NCBI RefSeq assembly: GCF_001584725.1
Contig: NZ_CP014606.1
Span: 558,001-622,000, forward strand
Length of the DNA: 64,000 bases
Reading direction: 5' to 3'
Source of the DNA: an endosymbiont 'TC1' of Trimyema compressum
GTDB taxonomy: Bacteria > Bacillota > TC1
Under the pieces are notes generated by a model. The model was not told the origin of the DNA, searched no databases, and saw only the letters and a program-made list of their open reading frames with translations. Made by a program: the position numbers and the translations under genes. Positions 29,457-40,310 of this stretch are shown here, piece by piece. Each line of letters starts with the position of its first letter. Within the stretch, counting starts at the first letter, position 1.

Positions 29457-29743
29457 AATAAAGACCCTTCTTGGATTTGGAAAAAGAGCAGGAGGGCGTC
29501 ATACCCGGTAAAAACAGTTGTTTATGTAACTTAAAGAAAATTCATTTAATTATTTTTGCAGTCGATACAAAAGAGAGTACCAAGGCAACAATATTAAAAG
29601 GCTTTAAAGGACCTGTTTTAATATTAGGTACTAAAGATTCTCTATGACAATGTATTGGCCATGAAGAAGCATCTGTTGTAGGTGTTACAGATATTGGTTT
29701 CGCAAGAAAAATTAGAGAGGAAGCCATAAAAGCAAAGGAGTGA
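29437..29743 (+). pseudogene. L7Ae-family ribosomal protein YlxQ, frameshift and stop
   Basis: The small kink-turn RNA-binding protein can be read as MTSKIKTLLGFGKRAGG, then after a shift near 29500 GKNSCLCNLKKIHLIIFAVDTKEST, TILKGFKGPVLILGTKDSL, a TGA at 29645-29647 in place of a sense codon, and CIGHEEASVVGVTDIGFARKI. Standard place between ylxR and infB. The end still carries the infB ribosome binding site (AAAGGAG). The protein is dispensable in Bacillus. Confidence 0.88.
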
Positions 29744-29748
29744 TGCAA

Positions 29749-32025
29749 ATGGCAAAAAAACGTATATATGAGTTGGCTAAAGAAAAAGGTGTAAGCAATA
29801 AAGAAATTCTTTGGATACTTGAAAAGTTAAATATTAAGGTGAAGTCTCATATGAGTGCATTGGAATCAGATCAAGAACAAAAGATTAATGAATATTATAA
29901 GAAGTTAGAAAAAAAGGTAGTAGCCGAAAAGGAAGAGAAGAAGCAAGTGGTGCAAGCAAAAAAAATAGAAGAAATAAAAAAGGAACCTGAGATGGAAGAA
30001 AAAACTGCTGAAAAAAAATCAATATTAAAACCTATGCCTAAAAAAGTGGATTCTAAGAAACCTGTTGAAAAACAGGAAGCAGTTAAGAGTAATCAACCAG
30101 TAAAAAAAGATAGTGCACCTCCTTCAAAAAAGAAAGAGTTCAATAACTCAAATAAAAAAGGCGGTTACAACAGTCACAATAGACAGGGAGGTTTTAACAA
30201 GAAAAACAACCGGTATGGCAAAAATAAATTTAAAAATAATCAGCCAAAAGAAGAGGTAGCTGAAGTAGTTATTAAAAAAATTACTATTGGTGAAGAAATT
30301 CAAGTAAAAGATTTGGCTATGCGTATGAATAAAGCAGCTGGTGAAGTTATTAAAAAGTTAATGGGCTTAGGGGCAATGGCAACTATTAACCAATATGTTG
30401 ATTTTGATACTGCCAGTCTCATTGCCCAAGAATTTGGCATTGAAGAAGTCGAATTTAAGTCAGTTAAACGACAGACTAAATTAAAAGAAATTGAAGATAA
30501 GCCAGATACATTAAAGGAAAGACCGCCAATTATTACAGTTATGGGTCACGTAGACCATGGTAAAACATCTTTATTGGATGCAGTAAGAAGCGCCAATGTT
30601 ATGGCAACAGAGGCTGGGGGGATAACTCAACATATTGGTGCTTACCAAATTAACTATAAAGGCAGAAAAATTACCTTTATTGATACACCAGGTCACGCTG
30701 CTTTTACATCTATGAGAGCTAGAGGCGCTAAAATTACAGATATTGCTATTCTAGTAGTAGCAGCTGATGATGGAGTCATGCCTCAAACTATTGAGGCTAT
30801 TAGCCATGCCAAGGCGGCAGAGGTACCAATTATTGTAGCTGTAAATAAAATTGATAAACCAGGAGCAGATCCAAGTCGTGTGATGCAACAATTAACTGAA
30901 CATGGTTTAGTACCTGAGGAGTGGGGCGGAGATACAATTTTTGTTCAAGTTTCAGCGAAGAAAAGAGAAAATATTGATGCTTTACTTGAAATGGTGCTTT
31001 TAGTAGCTGAAGTTGAAGACTTAAAAGCTAATCCAAATCGTTTAGCTGAGGGTTTTGTTTTAGAAGCAAAATTAGATCGAGAAAAGGGTGTTGTAGCGAG
31101 TCTGTTAGTATCAAAGGGTACTTTAAAAGTTAGTGATATGATTTTAACAGGGGAATCCTTTGGTAAAATTAGAGCTATGATGAATGATTCAGGTAAGCGT
31201 ATTAAGCAGGCTGGTCCTTCAATGCCAGTTGAGGTATTGGGTTTGTCTGATGTACCTGAAGCAGGTGATATTTTCCAAGCAGTTAAGGATGAACGTTTAG
31301 CATCACACTTAGCTAATGAAAGAAAAATTGTTAAAAAAGAAGAAATTGCTAAGAAGAATCAAAAAGTCTCTCTTGAGAATCTTTTTGAAAAAATTAGTGA
31401 AGAAAATTTGAAAGAACTAAATATTATTCTTAAAGGTGATGTACATGGTACTGTTGAAGCTTTAGCACAGTCTATTGCTGGTATTAATACTGAGGAAGTT
31501 AAGGTTAATATTATCCATGAAGGTGTTGGGGCTATTTCAGAGACTGATGTAAAGTTAGCTATGGCATCTAATGGTTTAATTATTGGTTTTAATGTTAGAC
31601 CAGATACTAATGCTAAAAAATTAGCTCAAGAAGAATCTGTAGATATTCGTCTTTACAGAATCATCTATGAGGTATTAGAAGATATTAAGCAAGCCATTGG
31701 TGGTTTATTAGATCCTGATATTAAGGAAGTTGAGTTAGGATCTGCTGAAGTAAGACAGCTAATTAAGGTGCCTAAAGTAGGTGTTATTGCAGGCTGTTAT
31801 GTAGTGGAGGGTAAAATAACTAACACAGCTAAAATTAGAGTGGTCAGAGATGGTGTTATTGTTCATGAAGGTGACATTGACGCATTAAAACGCTTTAAAG
31901 ATGAAATTAAAGAAGTAGCACAAGGTTATGAATGTGGTATTAGTGTTGTTGACTTTAATGATATTAAGGAAGGTGACATTCTAGAAGCATTTACTTATGA
32001 AACTATTGCTAGAAAAATAGATTAG
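29749..32025 (+). CDS. infB: Translation initiation factor IF-2
   Basis: The 758-residue GTPase has a lysine-rich, low-complexity linker (roughly residues 45-165), an IF2_N domain, the G domain ([37 protein letters not shown]), and domains II to IV ending [22 protein letters not shown]. In-frame starts lie at 29740 (GTG), 29743 and 29749; AAAGGAG at 29734-29740 fits ATG 29749. It recruits initiator tRNA to the ribosome. Confidence 0.96.
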   Translation: MAKKRIYELAKEKGVSNKEILWILEKLNIKVKSHMSALESDQEQKINEYYKKLEKKVVAEKEEKKQVVQAKKIEEIKKEPEMEEKTAEKKSILKPMPKKVDSKKPVEKQEAVKSNQPVKKDSAPPSKKKEFNNSNKKGGYNSHNRQGGFNKKNNRYGKNKFKNNQPKEEVAEVVIKKITIGEEIQVKDLAMRMNKAAGEVIKKLMGLGAMATINQYVDFDTASLIAQEFGIEEVEFKSVKRQTKLKEIEDKPDTLKERPPIITVMGHVDHGKTSLLDAVRSANVMATEAGGITQHIGAYQINYKGRKITFIDTPGHAAFTSMRARGAKITDIAILVVAADDGVMPQTIEAISHAKAAEVPIIVAVNKIDKPGADPSRVMQQLTEHGLVPEEWGGDTIFVQVSAKKRENIDALLEMVLLVAEVEDLKANPNRLAEGFVLEAKLDREKGVVASLLVSKGTLKVSDMILTGESFGKIRAMMNDSGKRIKQAGPSMPVEVLGLSDVPEAGDIFQAVKDERLASHLANERKIVKKEEIAKKNQKVSLENLFEKISEENLKELNIILKGDVHGTVEALAQSIAGINTEEVKVNIIHEGVGAISETDVKLAMASNGLIIGFNVRPDTNAKKLAQEESVDIRLYRIIYEVLEDIKQAIGGLLDPDIKEVELGSAEVRQLIKVPKVGVIAGCYVVEGKITNTAKIRVVRDGVIVHEGDIDALKRFKDEIKEVAQGYECGISVVDFNDIKEGDILEAFTYETIARKID

Positions 32026-32036
32026 AGGGTGTTAAA

Positions 32037-32387
32037 ATGCATAAGAAAAGTCATAAAAAAGAACGTTTAGGTGAAGAATTAAAAAAAATTTTAGGACAAG
32101 CTTTTTTAGAAGATATTAAAGATCCTAGAATTGGTTTTGTGACCATTACTAAAGTAGATGTGACAAGAGATTTATCTCATGCTAAAGTCTATATAAGTGT
32201 TTTAGAAAATCAGGAAGAAAAAGACACAATGGATGCTTTGAATAAAGCGAAAGGTCATTTGCGTTCAATTGCTGCACGCCAGCTTGATTTAAGGGTAGCA
32301 CCAGAAATTACTTTTGTAGCTGATGAGTCAATGGCTCACAGTATGAAAATCAATCGTCTTTTAAAAGAAATTTCAAAAGAGGACTAG
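32037..32387 (+). CDS. rbfA: Ribosome-binding factor A
   Basis: The 116-residue KH-like protein has RLGEELKKILGQAFLEDIKDPRIGFVTITKVDVTRDLSHAKVYIS (split over the fold) and the end MAHSMKINRLLKEI. It helps mature the 5' end of 16S rRNA. It is 11 bases after infB and 3 bases before nrnA. Confidence 0.96.
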   Translation: MHKKSHKKERLGEELKKILGQAFLEDIKDPRIGFVTITKVDVTRDLSHAKVYISVLENQEEKDTMDALNKAKGHLRSIAARQLDLRVAPEITFVADESMAHSMKINRLLKEISKED

Positions 32388-32390
32388 AAT

Positions 32391-33380
32391 ATGAATAAAC
32401 TAGTTAAGGCACTTAAAAATATTGCAGATAAAAGAGTGTGTGTAACGGGACATGAGGCTCCTGATGGAGACTGTATTGGTTCTTCTTTAGCTATGGGTTA
32501 CCTGATGAAGCAATTAGGAATAGAAACTTTGGTAGTAAACAATGATACTATTCCTTCTAAGTATGCTTTTTTACAAAACAATATTGTTGTCCAGAAATTA
32601 TCCAGTTTAACAGACGTGGAAAAAGAATCTATTGAAGTTTTAATTGTTTTGGATTCAGCTAATGAAATGAGACTAGGTTTCAATTATAGGGAAATTTTTA
32701 AAAACCTGGAGGCAGTATTTAACATTGATCATCATATTAGTAATAATAAATTTGGTGATATTAATTATGTTAAGCCAGTAGGTGCTACTGCTGAAATTGT
32801 TACGCGAATCTATCTCGCTTGTCAGCAAATTATTGATGTTGAGCCTGCGACAGCATTATATGCAGGGATTATGACTGATACGGGTAATTTAACCTATGAA
32901 TCAACATCTTACCGTACTGTTAATCTTGTGAGTCGCCTTTATAAAATGGGGGCTCAAACAAATCTAGTCCGTAGGAATATTTACGAAAATGAAAGCATTA
33001 ATAAATTAGAAGCTTTAAAGATAGTTTTGAATAACTTAAATGTCTCTAAAAGTGGTGAAATTGCTTATACTTTTTTAAGTAAAAAGGATATAGATTCTTT
33101 ACAATTGATTTCAGGTGATGCTGAAGGCTATGTTGATTACCCTAGAAAACTAGATACCTGTGAAGTTGCTCTTTTTTTAAAAGAATTTGAAGAGGATGTT
33201 GTTAAGGTTTCTGTGAGAACTAAGGAAAAAATTGATGCCAATAAATTAGCTAGTTCTTTCGGTGGTGGTGGTCATTTTAGAGCAGCTGGTTTTAGAAAAA
33301 AAGGACCTATTTTAGAGGTTGCTGAATCTATTGTTGCTAAAATAGAGTTAGGGTTAAATCAGAATGAATGGGTTGATTAA
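32391..33380 (+). CDS. nrnA: DHH-family oligoribonuclease / pAp phosphatase NrnA
   Basis: The 329-residue enzyme degrades short RNA and removes phosphate from pAp. DHH motifs: GHEAPDGDCIGSSLAMG, VLDSANEMRLG, FNIDHHISNNKFG, MTDTGNLTYEST; DHHA1 domain with FGGGGHFRAAGF at the end. It overlaps the truB start by 17 bases. Confidence 0.94.
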   Translation: MNKLVKALKNIADKRVCVTGHEAPDGDCIGSSLAMGYLMKQLGIETLVVNNDTIPSKYAFLQNNIVVQKLSSLTDVEKESIEVLIVLDSANEMRLGFNYREIFKNLEAVFNIDHHISNNKFGDINYVKPVGATAEIVTRIYLACQQIIDVEPATALYAGIMTDTGNLTYESTSYRTVNLVSRLYKMGAQTNLVRRNIYENESINKLEALKIVLNNLNVSKSGEIAYTFLSKKDIDSLQLISGDAEGYVDYPRKLDTCEVALFLKEFEEDVVKVSVRTKEKIDANKLASSFGGGGHFRAAGFRKKGPILEVAESIVAKIELGLNQNEWVD

Positions 33381-34278
33381 TGTTTTTAAAGAGAAGGACA
33401 TGACTTCTCATGATGTCGTAGCCCAGCTTAGAAAAATTCTCGGTACCAAAAAAATTGGTCATGGTGGCACTTTAGATCCAGAAGTTGAAGGTGTCTTAGT
33501 AATTGGCGTAGGAAAAGGGACTCGTATTTTAGAATATATTACAAATTCAGGTAAAGGCTATGAAGGTGAATTGGCTTTTGGATACACATCTGACACCGAA
33601 GATATGACAGGGATTCTCACAAAGAAACCCTATGCTGAAGCGCTTCTTAATTTAAAGGAAATAGATTTACTTTTTGAAAAATTATCTGGTCAGGAAATAA
33701 TGCAGATTCCACCTATGTATTCAAGTGTTAAGATAGAGGGTCGAAAACTTTATGAGTATGCTAGAGAAGGCAAGGTTATTAAAAGAGAAGCGAGACCTAT
33801 ATTCATAGAAACTATAGAGAGAATAAGTGATTTTTATGAATTAGAAACAGGCATAAAAATGGCATTTTATGCAAAAGTTTCAAAAGGGACTTATATTAGG
33901 ACACTCTGTGTTACTATTGGTGAGTCAATTGGGATACCAACAGTAATGAGCTCACTTAAAAGAGTATCAGTTGGGACTTTTAAAATAGAGAATGCTTTTA
34001 AGTTAACAGATATAAAAGAAAAATTAGAAAAAAATGATATCTCCTTTTTATTACCATTGAAAACTGGTATAGAAAATGAAATGTTACTTTATGAACCTTC
34101 TAAAGCAGAGGCAAAAAATCTATATTATGGACAAACAATTGAAAATAAAGAAAAATTTGGAGATGGACGACAGATTGCTTGTCTCTATGAGGGGAGTCTT
34201 TATTCTATTTGTGAAATAAAAGAAAATAATATGAAAGTACTTAAAAACTTATGCGGAGTTAAAGATGGAATTTTTTAA
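33364..34278 (+). CDS. truB: tRNA pseudouridine-55 synthase
   Basis: The 304-residue TruB has the catalytic motif GHGGTLDPEVEGVLVIGVG with the active Asp, PPMYSSVKIEGRKLYEYAREG and KGTYIRTLC. It makes the universal pseudouridine at position 55 of the T loop, next to the base that the broken TrmFO would have methylated. It overlaps nrnA and ribF. Confidence 0.95.
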   Translation: MNGLINVFKEKDMTSHDVVAQLRKILGTKKIGHGGTLDPEVEGVLVIGVGKGTRILEYITNSGKGYEGELAFGYTSDTEDMTGILTKKPYAEALLNLKEIDLLFEKLSGQEIMQIPPMYSSVKIEGRKLYEYAREGKVIKREARPIFIETIERISDFYELETGIKMAFYAKVSKGTYIRTLCVTIGESIGIPTVMSSLKRVSVGTFKIENAFKLTDIKEKLEKNDISFLLPLKTGIENEMLLYEPSKAEAKNLYYGQTIENKEKFGDGRQIACLYEGSLYSICEIKENNMKVLKNLCGVKDGIF

Positions 34279-35182
34279 AAGAATAGAAGATGTTTTTTTT
34301 CATAAAGATATTATAGCTGTATTAGGTAATTTTGATGGCTGCCATAAAGGGCACCGGGAATTAGTTAAGGCAGCTTTAAAAAGAAAAGAAGAAACGGGAG
34401 CATCAATATTAGTTATTACCTTTGATCCTCATTCAAAAGATTTGAAGGGGGAATCCATAAAGAGAATCCAAACTTTAGATGAAAAGTTACAGTGTTTTGA
34501 AAAATTAGGTGTTGATGGTGTTTCAGCACTGGCTTTTACTGAGACTTTTTCTAAAATGAATAGAGAAGATTTTCTTAAAAATATTCTTATTGATAAGATA
34601 GGGGTAACCGATATTGTCGTAGGCCATGATTATCGTTTTGGTTATCAAGGAGCTGGTAACGTTGATTTTTTAGAAGAGAAAAAGACGCAGTTGGGCTATC
34701 ATTTAATCGTGGTGCCAGCCTTTAAGATTCAAGGAGAAGTTGTAAGTTCTTCTAAAATAAGAACTTTAATTGAAGCAGGTGAAATTGTTTTAAGCAAGGA
34801 TCTTTTAGGGTATTATCCCCTTGTTACAGGACAGGTTATTCATGGTTCTGGAGTGGGGAAAACATTGGGTTTTGCTACAGCTAATTTATTGATTGATGAG
34901 GTTAAAATAATTCCCAAGGTTGGCGTTTACGGTGTTATTGGTCACGTCTCTGGTAAAAAAGTTAGAGGGTTTTGTAATGTAGGCTATCAACCTACATTTG
35001 ATAGAAAGAAACAGTTAGTAGTTGAAGTTCATTTTTTTGATTTTAATGAAGATGTTTATGGTGAAATTATTTGTATTCACTTCATTAAAAGAATGCGAGA
35101 TGAAATTAAATTTAATTCTGTGGAAGAATTAAAGGCTCAATTGAGAAAAGACCAAATTTCAATTGAAAATGAGTTAAATTAG
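34265..35182 (+). CDS. ribF: Bifunctional riboflavin kinase / FAD synthetase
   Basis: The 305-residue RibF has an N-terminal adenylyltransferase domain (VLGNFDGCHKGHRELV, VITFDPHS, VGHDYRFGYQGAG, SSSKIRTLIEAGEI) and a C-terminal kinase domain (GSGVGKTLGFATANL, GVYGVIG, VEVHFFDF). It supplies FMN and FAD, including the FAD that ApbE uses for the Rnf subunits. It overlaps truB by 14 bases. Confidence 0.95.
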   Translation: MEFFKRIEDVFFHKDIIAVLGNFDGCHKGHRELVKAALKRKEETGASILVITFDPHSKDLKGESIKRIQTLDEKLQCFEKLGVDGVSALAFTETFSKMNREDFLKNILIDKIGVTDIVVGHDYRFGYQGAGNVDFLEEKKTQLGYHLIVVPAFKIQGEVVSSSKIRTLIEAGEIVLSKDLLGYYPLVTGQVIHGSGVGKTLGFATANLLIDEVKIIPKVGVYGVIGHVSGKKVRGFCNVGYQPTFDRKKQLVVEVHFFDFNEDVYGEIICIHFIKRMRDEIKFNSVEELKAQLRKDQISIENELN

Positions 35183-35211
35183 TTGTTAAAATTTATAAAA
35201 TAAGTTATAAT
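35183..35211 (+). promoter_or_regulatory. sigma-A type promoter of rpsO
   Basis: TTGTTA (35183-35188) and TATAAT (35206-35211) are 17 bases apart, directly after ribF. The roughly 70-base leader before rpsO could hold the S15 autoregulatory site; I see no certain known structure. Confidence 0.75.
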
Positions 35212-35290
35212 CATTGAGTACCTTTTGCGTTGTTATGGATCTCCAACCTTTACAAGGCCTAAGGCGTATTTAAAATTTAGGAGGAAAAAA

Positions 35291-35548
35291 ATGAAAACAA
35301 AAGAAGAAATTGTAAAAGAGTTTCGTATTAATGAGAAAGATACTGGATCTCCAGAAGTTCAAATTGCTTTATTAACTGAAAGAATTTTACATCTAACAGA
35401 GCACTTAAAAGTACACAAGAAAGATTTCCACACAAGACGTGGACTTCTAAAGTTAGTTGGACAAAGAAGAGGATTTTTAAAGTATTTACAAAAGAAAGAC
35501 TTTGAAAGATACCGTAATATTATTACAAAACTTAACTTAAGAAAGTAA
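35291..35548 (+). CDS. rpsO: 30S ribosomal protein S15
   Basis: The 85-residue S15 starts [26 protein letters not shown] (split across the first helix) and contains [19 protein letters not shown]. The frame opens at 35225, but GGAGG before ATG 35291 and the family start fix it there. It binds 16S rRNA and often represses its own mRNA. Confidence 0.96.
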   Translation: MKTKEEIVKEFRINEKDTGSPEVQIALLTERILHLTEHLKVHKKDFHTRRGLLKLVGQRRGFLKYLQKKDFERYRNIITKLNLRK

Positions 35549-35553
35549 TTGAA

Positions 35554-35584
35554 CTAGGTAGCAAATCATTGATTTGTTACCTAG
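35554..35584 (+). terminator. first of two hairpins after rpsO
   Basis: CTAGGTAGCAAATC at 35554 pairs with GATTTGTTACCTAG ending at 35584 (14 bp, one mismatch). No T run follows. Confidence 0.5.
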
Positions 35585-35592
35585 CTGTGCAT

Positions 35593-35620
35593 AAGGGAGG
35601 CAGATGCCTCCCTTTTCTTT
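35593..35620 (+). terminator. rho-independent terminator of rpsO
   Basis: AAGGGAGGC and GCCTCCCTT (35593-35601 with 35606-35614) form a GC-rich stem followed by a T-rich tail. Confidence 0.85.
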
Positions 35621-35646
35621 ATTGCAATAAGCAGAAGGAGGATGGA

Positions 35647-36286
35647 ATGGAAAAACTAATGTCAATTTTAATATTATCTGTGTTTGTTACTTTAACAGCT
35701 ACAGTTATTGGCACGATAATAGGGATTCCATGTTCATTTTTTTATTAAAAAGAAAAGATAGTTTTCTAAAAAGAACTGTGATTAAAATTATTAACACTTT
35801 AATGAGTATGCCACCTGTTTTAATGGGATTGTTGGTTTATATGCTTTTATCGAGGAAAGGCCCTTTGGGAAGTTTCAGACTGCTGTTTACACCTACGGCA
35901 ATGATTATTGCTCAAATACTACTAATTACGCCTATTATTATGGCTTTGGTTTATGGGTATTTAGAAAAACATAGTGATGAAATTATGAAGAATGCGAAAG
36001 CAATAGGGGCTTGTTCTAGAGCAACTTTTTTCATATTAGTTAAAGAAAGTGCCAACCAATTTTTTACGTTTATTGGAACTGGATTTGCCAGAGGCATTGC
36101 CGAAGTAGGAGCCGTTATGATGGTTGTTGGCAATATTCAAGATAAAACAAGAGTGTGATGACTACATATATTGCTACTGAAACTGGGAAAGGTAATTTTC
36201 AGGACGCTTTAATTTTAGGTCTTATTCTTTTAGTCATTGCTTTTCTAGTGAATCTTTTATTGCAGTATTTAAGGAGAAAAAGCTAA
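35647..36286 (+). pseudogene. tungstate-type ABC transporter permease (TupB-like), two frameshifts
   Basis: It begins MEKLMSILILSVFVTLTATVIGTIIGIPCSF after GGAGG, shifts in a T run near 35740, continues open through NTLMSMPPVLMGLLVYMLLSRKGPLG, LLITPIIMALVYGYLE and GTGFARGIAEVGAVMMVVGNI, shifts again near 36157, and ends LVNLLLQYLRRKS. MPPVxxGLxxYxxLSRxGPLG and RxxAEVGAVMMVGGNI are the pattern of tungstate (Tup/Wtp) permeases. No binding-protein gene (tupA) is present next to it. Its stop overlaps the ATP-binding gene. Confidence 0.8.
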
Positions 36287-36963
36287 TGGGTATTTTTATA
36301 AAAAAGCATTTAAAGCTTATGGCGATAAAGTAACCTTAGATATTAAAAATCTTTACTTAGAAAAAGGAGTTTATGCAGTCCTAGGACTAAATGGAAGTGG
36401 CAAAAGTACACTCCTTAATGGCTTAGTTAACATTGTTCCTTTTACTAAGGCGGATATTATATATGAAGATAAAAGCCTAGAGAAAAAAGCAATTATGTTG
36501 CAACAAGTATATATGTTTCAAGGGACTGTGTGGGATAATTTAGTAGTGTTGCCTTTAAAAATATAGAAAATTTCTATTGAAAAGGAAACCGGGAAATTAA
36601 AAGACTACATGAAAATCTTGGATCTTGAAAATATACAGCTAAAAGAGCTTGAGATTTATCTGGGGGAGAAAAAGCTAAGGTTGCTTTTTTGAGGACTATA
36701 ATTAGAAATCCCAATTTAATACTTTTAGATGAGCCAACAAGTAATATAGATATAAAAGCATCTATGACGATTAGGGATAGTATTGAAACTTTAAAAAATG
36801 AAGGTAAAACTATTATTTTTCAAACCATAACTTTGTAGAGGCAACAAAAATTGCAACTCAAATTCTATTTTTAGACCAAGGGAAAGTAGTAGCCTGTGGA
36901 GAAAAAGAGGCTGTTTTAAATAGTTCTATTCCCTTAATTAGGGATTTAATGAATATTTTTTAA
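36286..36963 (+). pseudogene. tungstate-type ABC transporter ATP-binding protein (TupC-like), broken
   Basis: Readable blocks: KAFKAYGDKVTLDIKNLYLEKG, Walker A LGLNGSGKSTLLNGL, the Q-loop region MLQQVYMFQGTVWDNL, the signature region GGEKAKVAFLRTIIRNPN, Walker B LILLDEPTSNID and the end LFLDQGKVVACGEKEAVL. Shifts lie near 36310, 36660 and 36825, and TAG at 36564-36566 interrupts it. It is coupled to the permease remnant by TAATG overlap. Substrate is inferred from the permease. Confidence 0.82.
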
Positions 36964-37044
36964 GAAACATTTGCTTGTTTTGAAAAAAAAGATTATACTT
37001 TATATTGAAATAGAGACGATGAAAAGAGATTTGGAGGAAACAAA

Positions 37045-39219
37045 GTGACTCAAGTATTAAGAAAATCAATTGAAGTTGGTGGCAGAACGTTTACTATGGA
37101 AACTGGTAAAATGGCTAAGCTAGCTGACGGTTCAGTGTTAGGCGCTTATGGGGATACTGTTGTTTTAGGAACAGCTACTGTTTCAAAAGCACCAAGGGAA
37201 TGTATAGACTTCTTTCCATTAACAGTTGATGTAGAAGAAAAAATGTATGCTGCAGGTAAAATACCTGGTGGCTTTATTAAACGAGAAACAAGACCTGGGG
37301 AAAGGGCTATTTTAACGGCTCGCTTAATTGATAGACCTATTAGACCTTTATTTCCAGAAGGTTATAAAAGCGATATTCAGCTAGTAGCAACTGTTTTATC
37401 AATTGAGCCAGATAATGAGGCTGATATTATTGCTATAAACTGTGCATCAGCTGCATTACATTTGTCTAGAGCGCCATTTATGGGGCCTATTGCAGCTGTT
37501 AGAGTTGGTTATATAGATGGGCAATACATTATTAACCCTAATGAAGAGCAACGAGAAGTTTCAACTGTTAATTTAACAGTTGCAGGAACTAAAGAAGCTG
37601 TGATGATGGTTGAGGCAGGCGCTAAAATTGTACCTGAAACTGTTATGATGGAGTGTATTCTTAAAGGTCATGATGAAATTAAAAAGCTGGTTCAATTTAT
37701 TGAAGATTTTAGAGAAGAAGCATCAACTATGGGATTATGTGGAGAAAAAATTGATTTTAAACCAGAAGAAAAAGATGAAGTATTTTTAAATCAAGCTGCT
37801 TTACTTATTAAACCCGCAATTGATGAGTGCATTGAATACATTTTAGAAAAAGATTTAAGAAAAGAGAAAAGAGATGAGCATCTAGGCTCTCTTAAAGAAG
37901 CATTAATTGAGACTTTCTTTGAAGATAAGGCGCAGATTATGGAAGAAAAACCTATCGTTATGAAATGGTTTAAAGAGCAATTTGATGCACTTGAAAAAGA
38001 AGCTTTTAGAAACTTAATTTTGGATAGGAAAATTAGAATTGATAATAGGAAATTGACTGAAGTTAGACCGATTACTTGTGAAGTGGATTTATTGCCAAGA
38101 ACCCATGGATCTGCTCTCTTTACACGTGGCGAAACACAAATTTTAAGTGTAACAACTTTAGGTCCAAATAGGGATGAGCAAATGGTTGATGATATTAATT
38201 TATCTGGCTCCAAGCGTTACATGCACCAATATAATTTCCCGCCTTATAGTGTTGGAGAGGCTAAACCAATGAGAGGGCCAGGCAGAAGAGAAATTGGTCA
38301 TGGTAATCTTGCTGAAAGAGCCCTTTTAGCTGTTTTGCCTAGCCAAGAAGACTTTCCATATGTAATGCGTGTTGTTTCAGAAGCATTGAGTTCTAATGGT
38401 TCGACATCAATGGGCAGTGTTTGTGGTAGTTCTCTATCCTTAATGGCGGCTGGTGTACCATTGAAAAGCCCAGTATCTGGAATTGCCATGGGACTGATTA
38501 AAAGAGGGAATGACATTGCCGTTTTAACAGATATTCAAGGTATGGAAGACCATCTTGGAGATATGGACTTTAAGGTAACAGGAACTGAAGAAGGTATTAC
38601 TGCTCTGCAAATGGATATTAAAATTGCTGGTATTAATAGAGAAATTTTAGAACAAGCATTAAACCAAGCAAAAGATGGTCGTATGCACATTATGGGCATT
38701 ATGAATGAAACAATAAAAGCAGGGAGAAATGAGTTATCTGATTATGCACCTAAAATTATTACTATTCAGGTACATCCAGATAAAATTAGAGAAATTATTG
38801 GACCTGGTGGCAAAATGATTAAAAAAATCATTGAAGACACTGGCGTAGGTATGAACATTACTGATGATGGTATTGTTGAAATTTCTGCTGTTGATAGGGA
38901 TTCTTTAAAAAAAGCAAAAGAAATTGTAGAAAAAATTACATCTCAAGTAGAAATCGGTAAGATTTACAAAGGTAAAGTAATGCGTGTTACAGATTTTGGT
39001 GCTTTTATTGAAGTTATTGAAGGTGTTTACGGTTCTTTTGGTAAAGAAGGCCTTGTACATATTTCTCAATTAGATACAAAACGTGTAAACAAAGTTGAAG
39101 ACATAGTAAAAGAGGGAGATCAAATTCTAGTTAAAGCGACTGAAATTGACCACTTAGGTCGTCTGAAGTTGTCAAGAAAAGAGGCTCTTTTAGATGAACA
39201 AAAAAGTAAAGACAGCTAG
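37045..39219 (+). CDS. pnp: Polyribonucleotide nucleotidyltransferase (PNPase)
   Basis: The 724-residue PNPase has two RNase PH domains ([36 protein letters not shown]-like block; [16 protein letters not shown]), a KH domain ([20 protein letters not shown]) and an S1 domain ([15 protein letters not shown]). Start is GTG 37045 after GGAGG. It degrades mRNA 3' to 5' with phosphate. Fully open over 2.2 kb right after the broken transporter. Confidence 0.96.
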   Translation: MTQVLRKSIEVGGRTFTMETGKMAKLADGSVLGAYGDTVVLGTATVSKAPRECIDFFPLTVDVEEKMYAAGKIPGGFIKRETRPGERAILTARLIDRPIRPLFPEGYKSDIQLVATVLSIEPDNEADIIAINCASAALHLSRAPFMGPIAAVRVGYIDGQYIINPNEEQREVSTVNLTVAGTKEAVMMVEAGAKIVPETVMMECILKGHDEIKKLVQFIEDFREEASTMGLCGEKIDFKPEEKDEVFLNQAALLIKPAIDECIEYILEKDLRKEKRDEHLGSLKEALIETFFEDKAQIMEEKPIVMKWFKEQFDALEKEAFRNLILDRKIRIDNRKLTEVRPITCEVDLLPRTHGSALFTRGETQILSVTTLGPNRDEQMVDDINLSGSKRYMHQYNFPPYSVGEAKPMRGPGRREIGHGNLAERALLAVLPSQEDFPYVMRVVSEALSSNGSTSMGSVCGSSLSLMAAGVPLKSPVSGIAMGLIKRGNDIAVLTDIQGMEDHLGDMDFKVTGTEEGITALQMDIKIAGINREILEQALNQAKDGRMHIMGIMNETIKAGRNELSDYAPKIITIQVHPDKIREIIGPGGKMIKKIIEDTGVGMNITDDGIVEISAVDRDSLKKAKEIVEKITSQVEIGKIYKGKVMRVTDFGAFIEVIEGVYGSFGKEGLVHISQLDTKRVNKVEDIVKEGDQILVKATEIDHLGRLKLSRKEALLDEQKSKDS

Positions 39220-39775
39220 ACCATTAACCAGTCGGTCTTTGTTTTTAGTTTTCTTAAAAGTAGGTACACTAGTTTTAGGAGGGGGTCCTATTATATTAGT
39301 GGCCTTTAGAAGTGAAATTGTAGACATGAGACAATGGATGACAGCTGAAGAATTTGATTTAAGGTTACCCATTGTACAAAGTTTACCAGGTCCTTTTGGA
39401 TTAAATGGTGCTTTCATGTTAGGTCACCTTCTTTTAAAAAAGAAGGGGGCCTTGCTGGGTATCATTGGTATACTTTTTCCATCTACAGCTATTATACTGG
39501 TACTCAAATTATTGGTGAGTAGCCAAGAATTCATACCGATTCTATTAGAGAAGTTTTTATATGGTGTTAACTTAGCAGCTAGTGGATTAGTCTTTTTAAT
39601 GGCTCTTGATTTATTGAGAAGGTTTTCTAAGAAGAAGGTTCCTATTGCTATTTTTTTAATTACCTTAATTGGCGTATTAGTTTTTAAATTAACGCCACTT
39701 ATATTCATAGCCATGGCTATTATTATCGGTGTTCTTGTTGCCTTAATAGGAGGTAAGACAGATGATATTAGTTGA
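39194..39775 (+). CDS. Chromate transporter family protein, N-terminal-type half
   Basis: The 193-residue half-size ChrA/CHR protein shows [51 protein letters not shown] (the family motif with PGP) and four to five membrane helices. It overlaps the pnp 3' end by 26 bases with a weak AAGAGG site, so its translation is probably coupled. It pairs with the next gene as a two-chain transporter. Transport of chromate is the family label; the true substrate is open. Confidence 0.85.
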   Translation: MNKKVKTARPLTSRSLFLVFLKVGTLVLGGGPIILVAFRSEIVDMRQWMTAEEFDLRLPIVQSLPGPFGLNGAFMLGHLLLKKKGALLGIIGILFPSTAIILVLKLLVSSQEFIPILLEKFLYGVNLAASGLVFLMALDLLRRFSKKKVPIAIFLITLIGVLVFKLTPLIFIAMAIIIGVLVALIGGKTDDIS

Positions 39776-40277
39776 GCTTTTTTTAACATTTATGATGATT
39801 GGTCTTTTTGGCTTCGGCGGAGGCTATGCAATTTTACCAGTTGTTGAGAGAGAAGCTATGAATCATAGTTGGTTGACTAAAGAGCTTTTTAATAGGTATG
39901 TAGGATTCTCGAATATAACTCCTGGACCTGTTTCCATTAAAATGGCAACTTGGATTGGCTTGGAACAAGGTGGGTTCTTTGGTTCTTTAGTTGCAACCAT
40001 TGGGTTTGCACTTCCTGGATTAATTTTAACTTATCTGGTATTGAAAGCTTGGGATAAATATAATGAGAGACAATGGTTTCAAAATGTAAATTTTTATTTA
40101 ATAAGTGTTATAGGGGCTTTGTTTGTGCAAACAGCAATCTTGTTATTTTCAGGGGTCCCATTTAGTATGATGGGTATAGTGATTTTTGTCATTATATTCC
40201 TATTGGCTTTAAGTAATAAAATAAGCAGTATTGTTCTGCTATTGCTGGGAGGTTTACTTGGTATGATTCTTTTATAG
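39762..40277 (+). CDS. Chromate transporter family protein, C-terminal-type half
   Basis: The 171-residue partner shows LFGFGGGYAILPVVEREAM, FNRYVGFSNITPGPVSIKMATWIG and a hydrophobic C-terminal half. AGGAGG lies 9 bases before ATG 39762; it overlaps the first half by 14 bases. The two half-genes correspond to the two repeats of full-length ChrA. Confidence 0.87.
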   Translation: MILVELFLTFMMIGLFGFGGGYAILPVVEREAMNHSWLTKELFNRYVGFSNITPGPVSIKMATWIGLEQGGFFGSLVATIGFALPGLILTYLVLKAWDKYNERQWFQNVNFYLISVIGALFVQTAILLFSGVPFSMMGIVIFVIIFLLALSNKISSIVLLLLGGLLGMILL

Positions 40278-40310
40278 GGGGAATACAGATAAAAGGAGCA
40301 AACAGGTATC

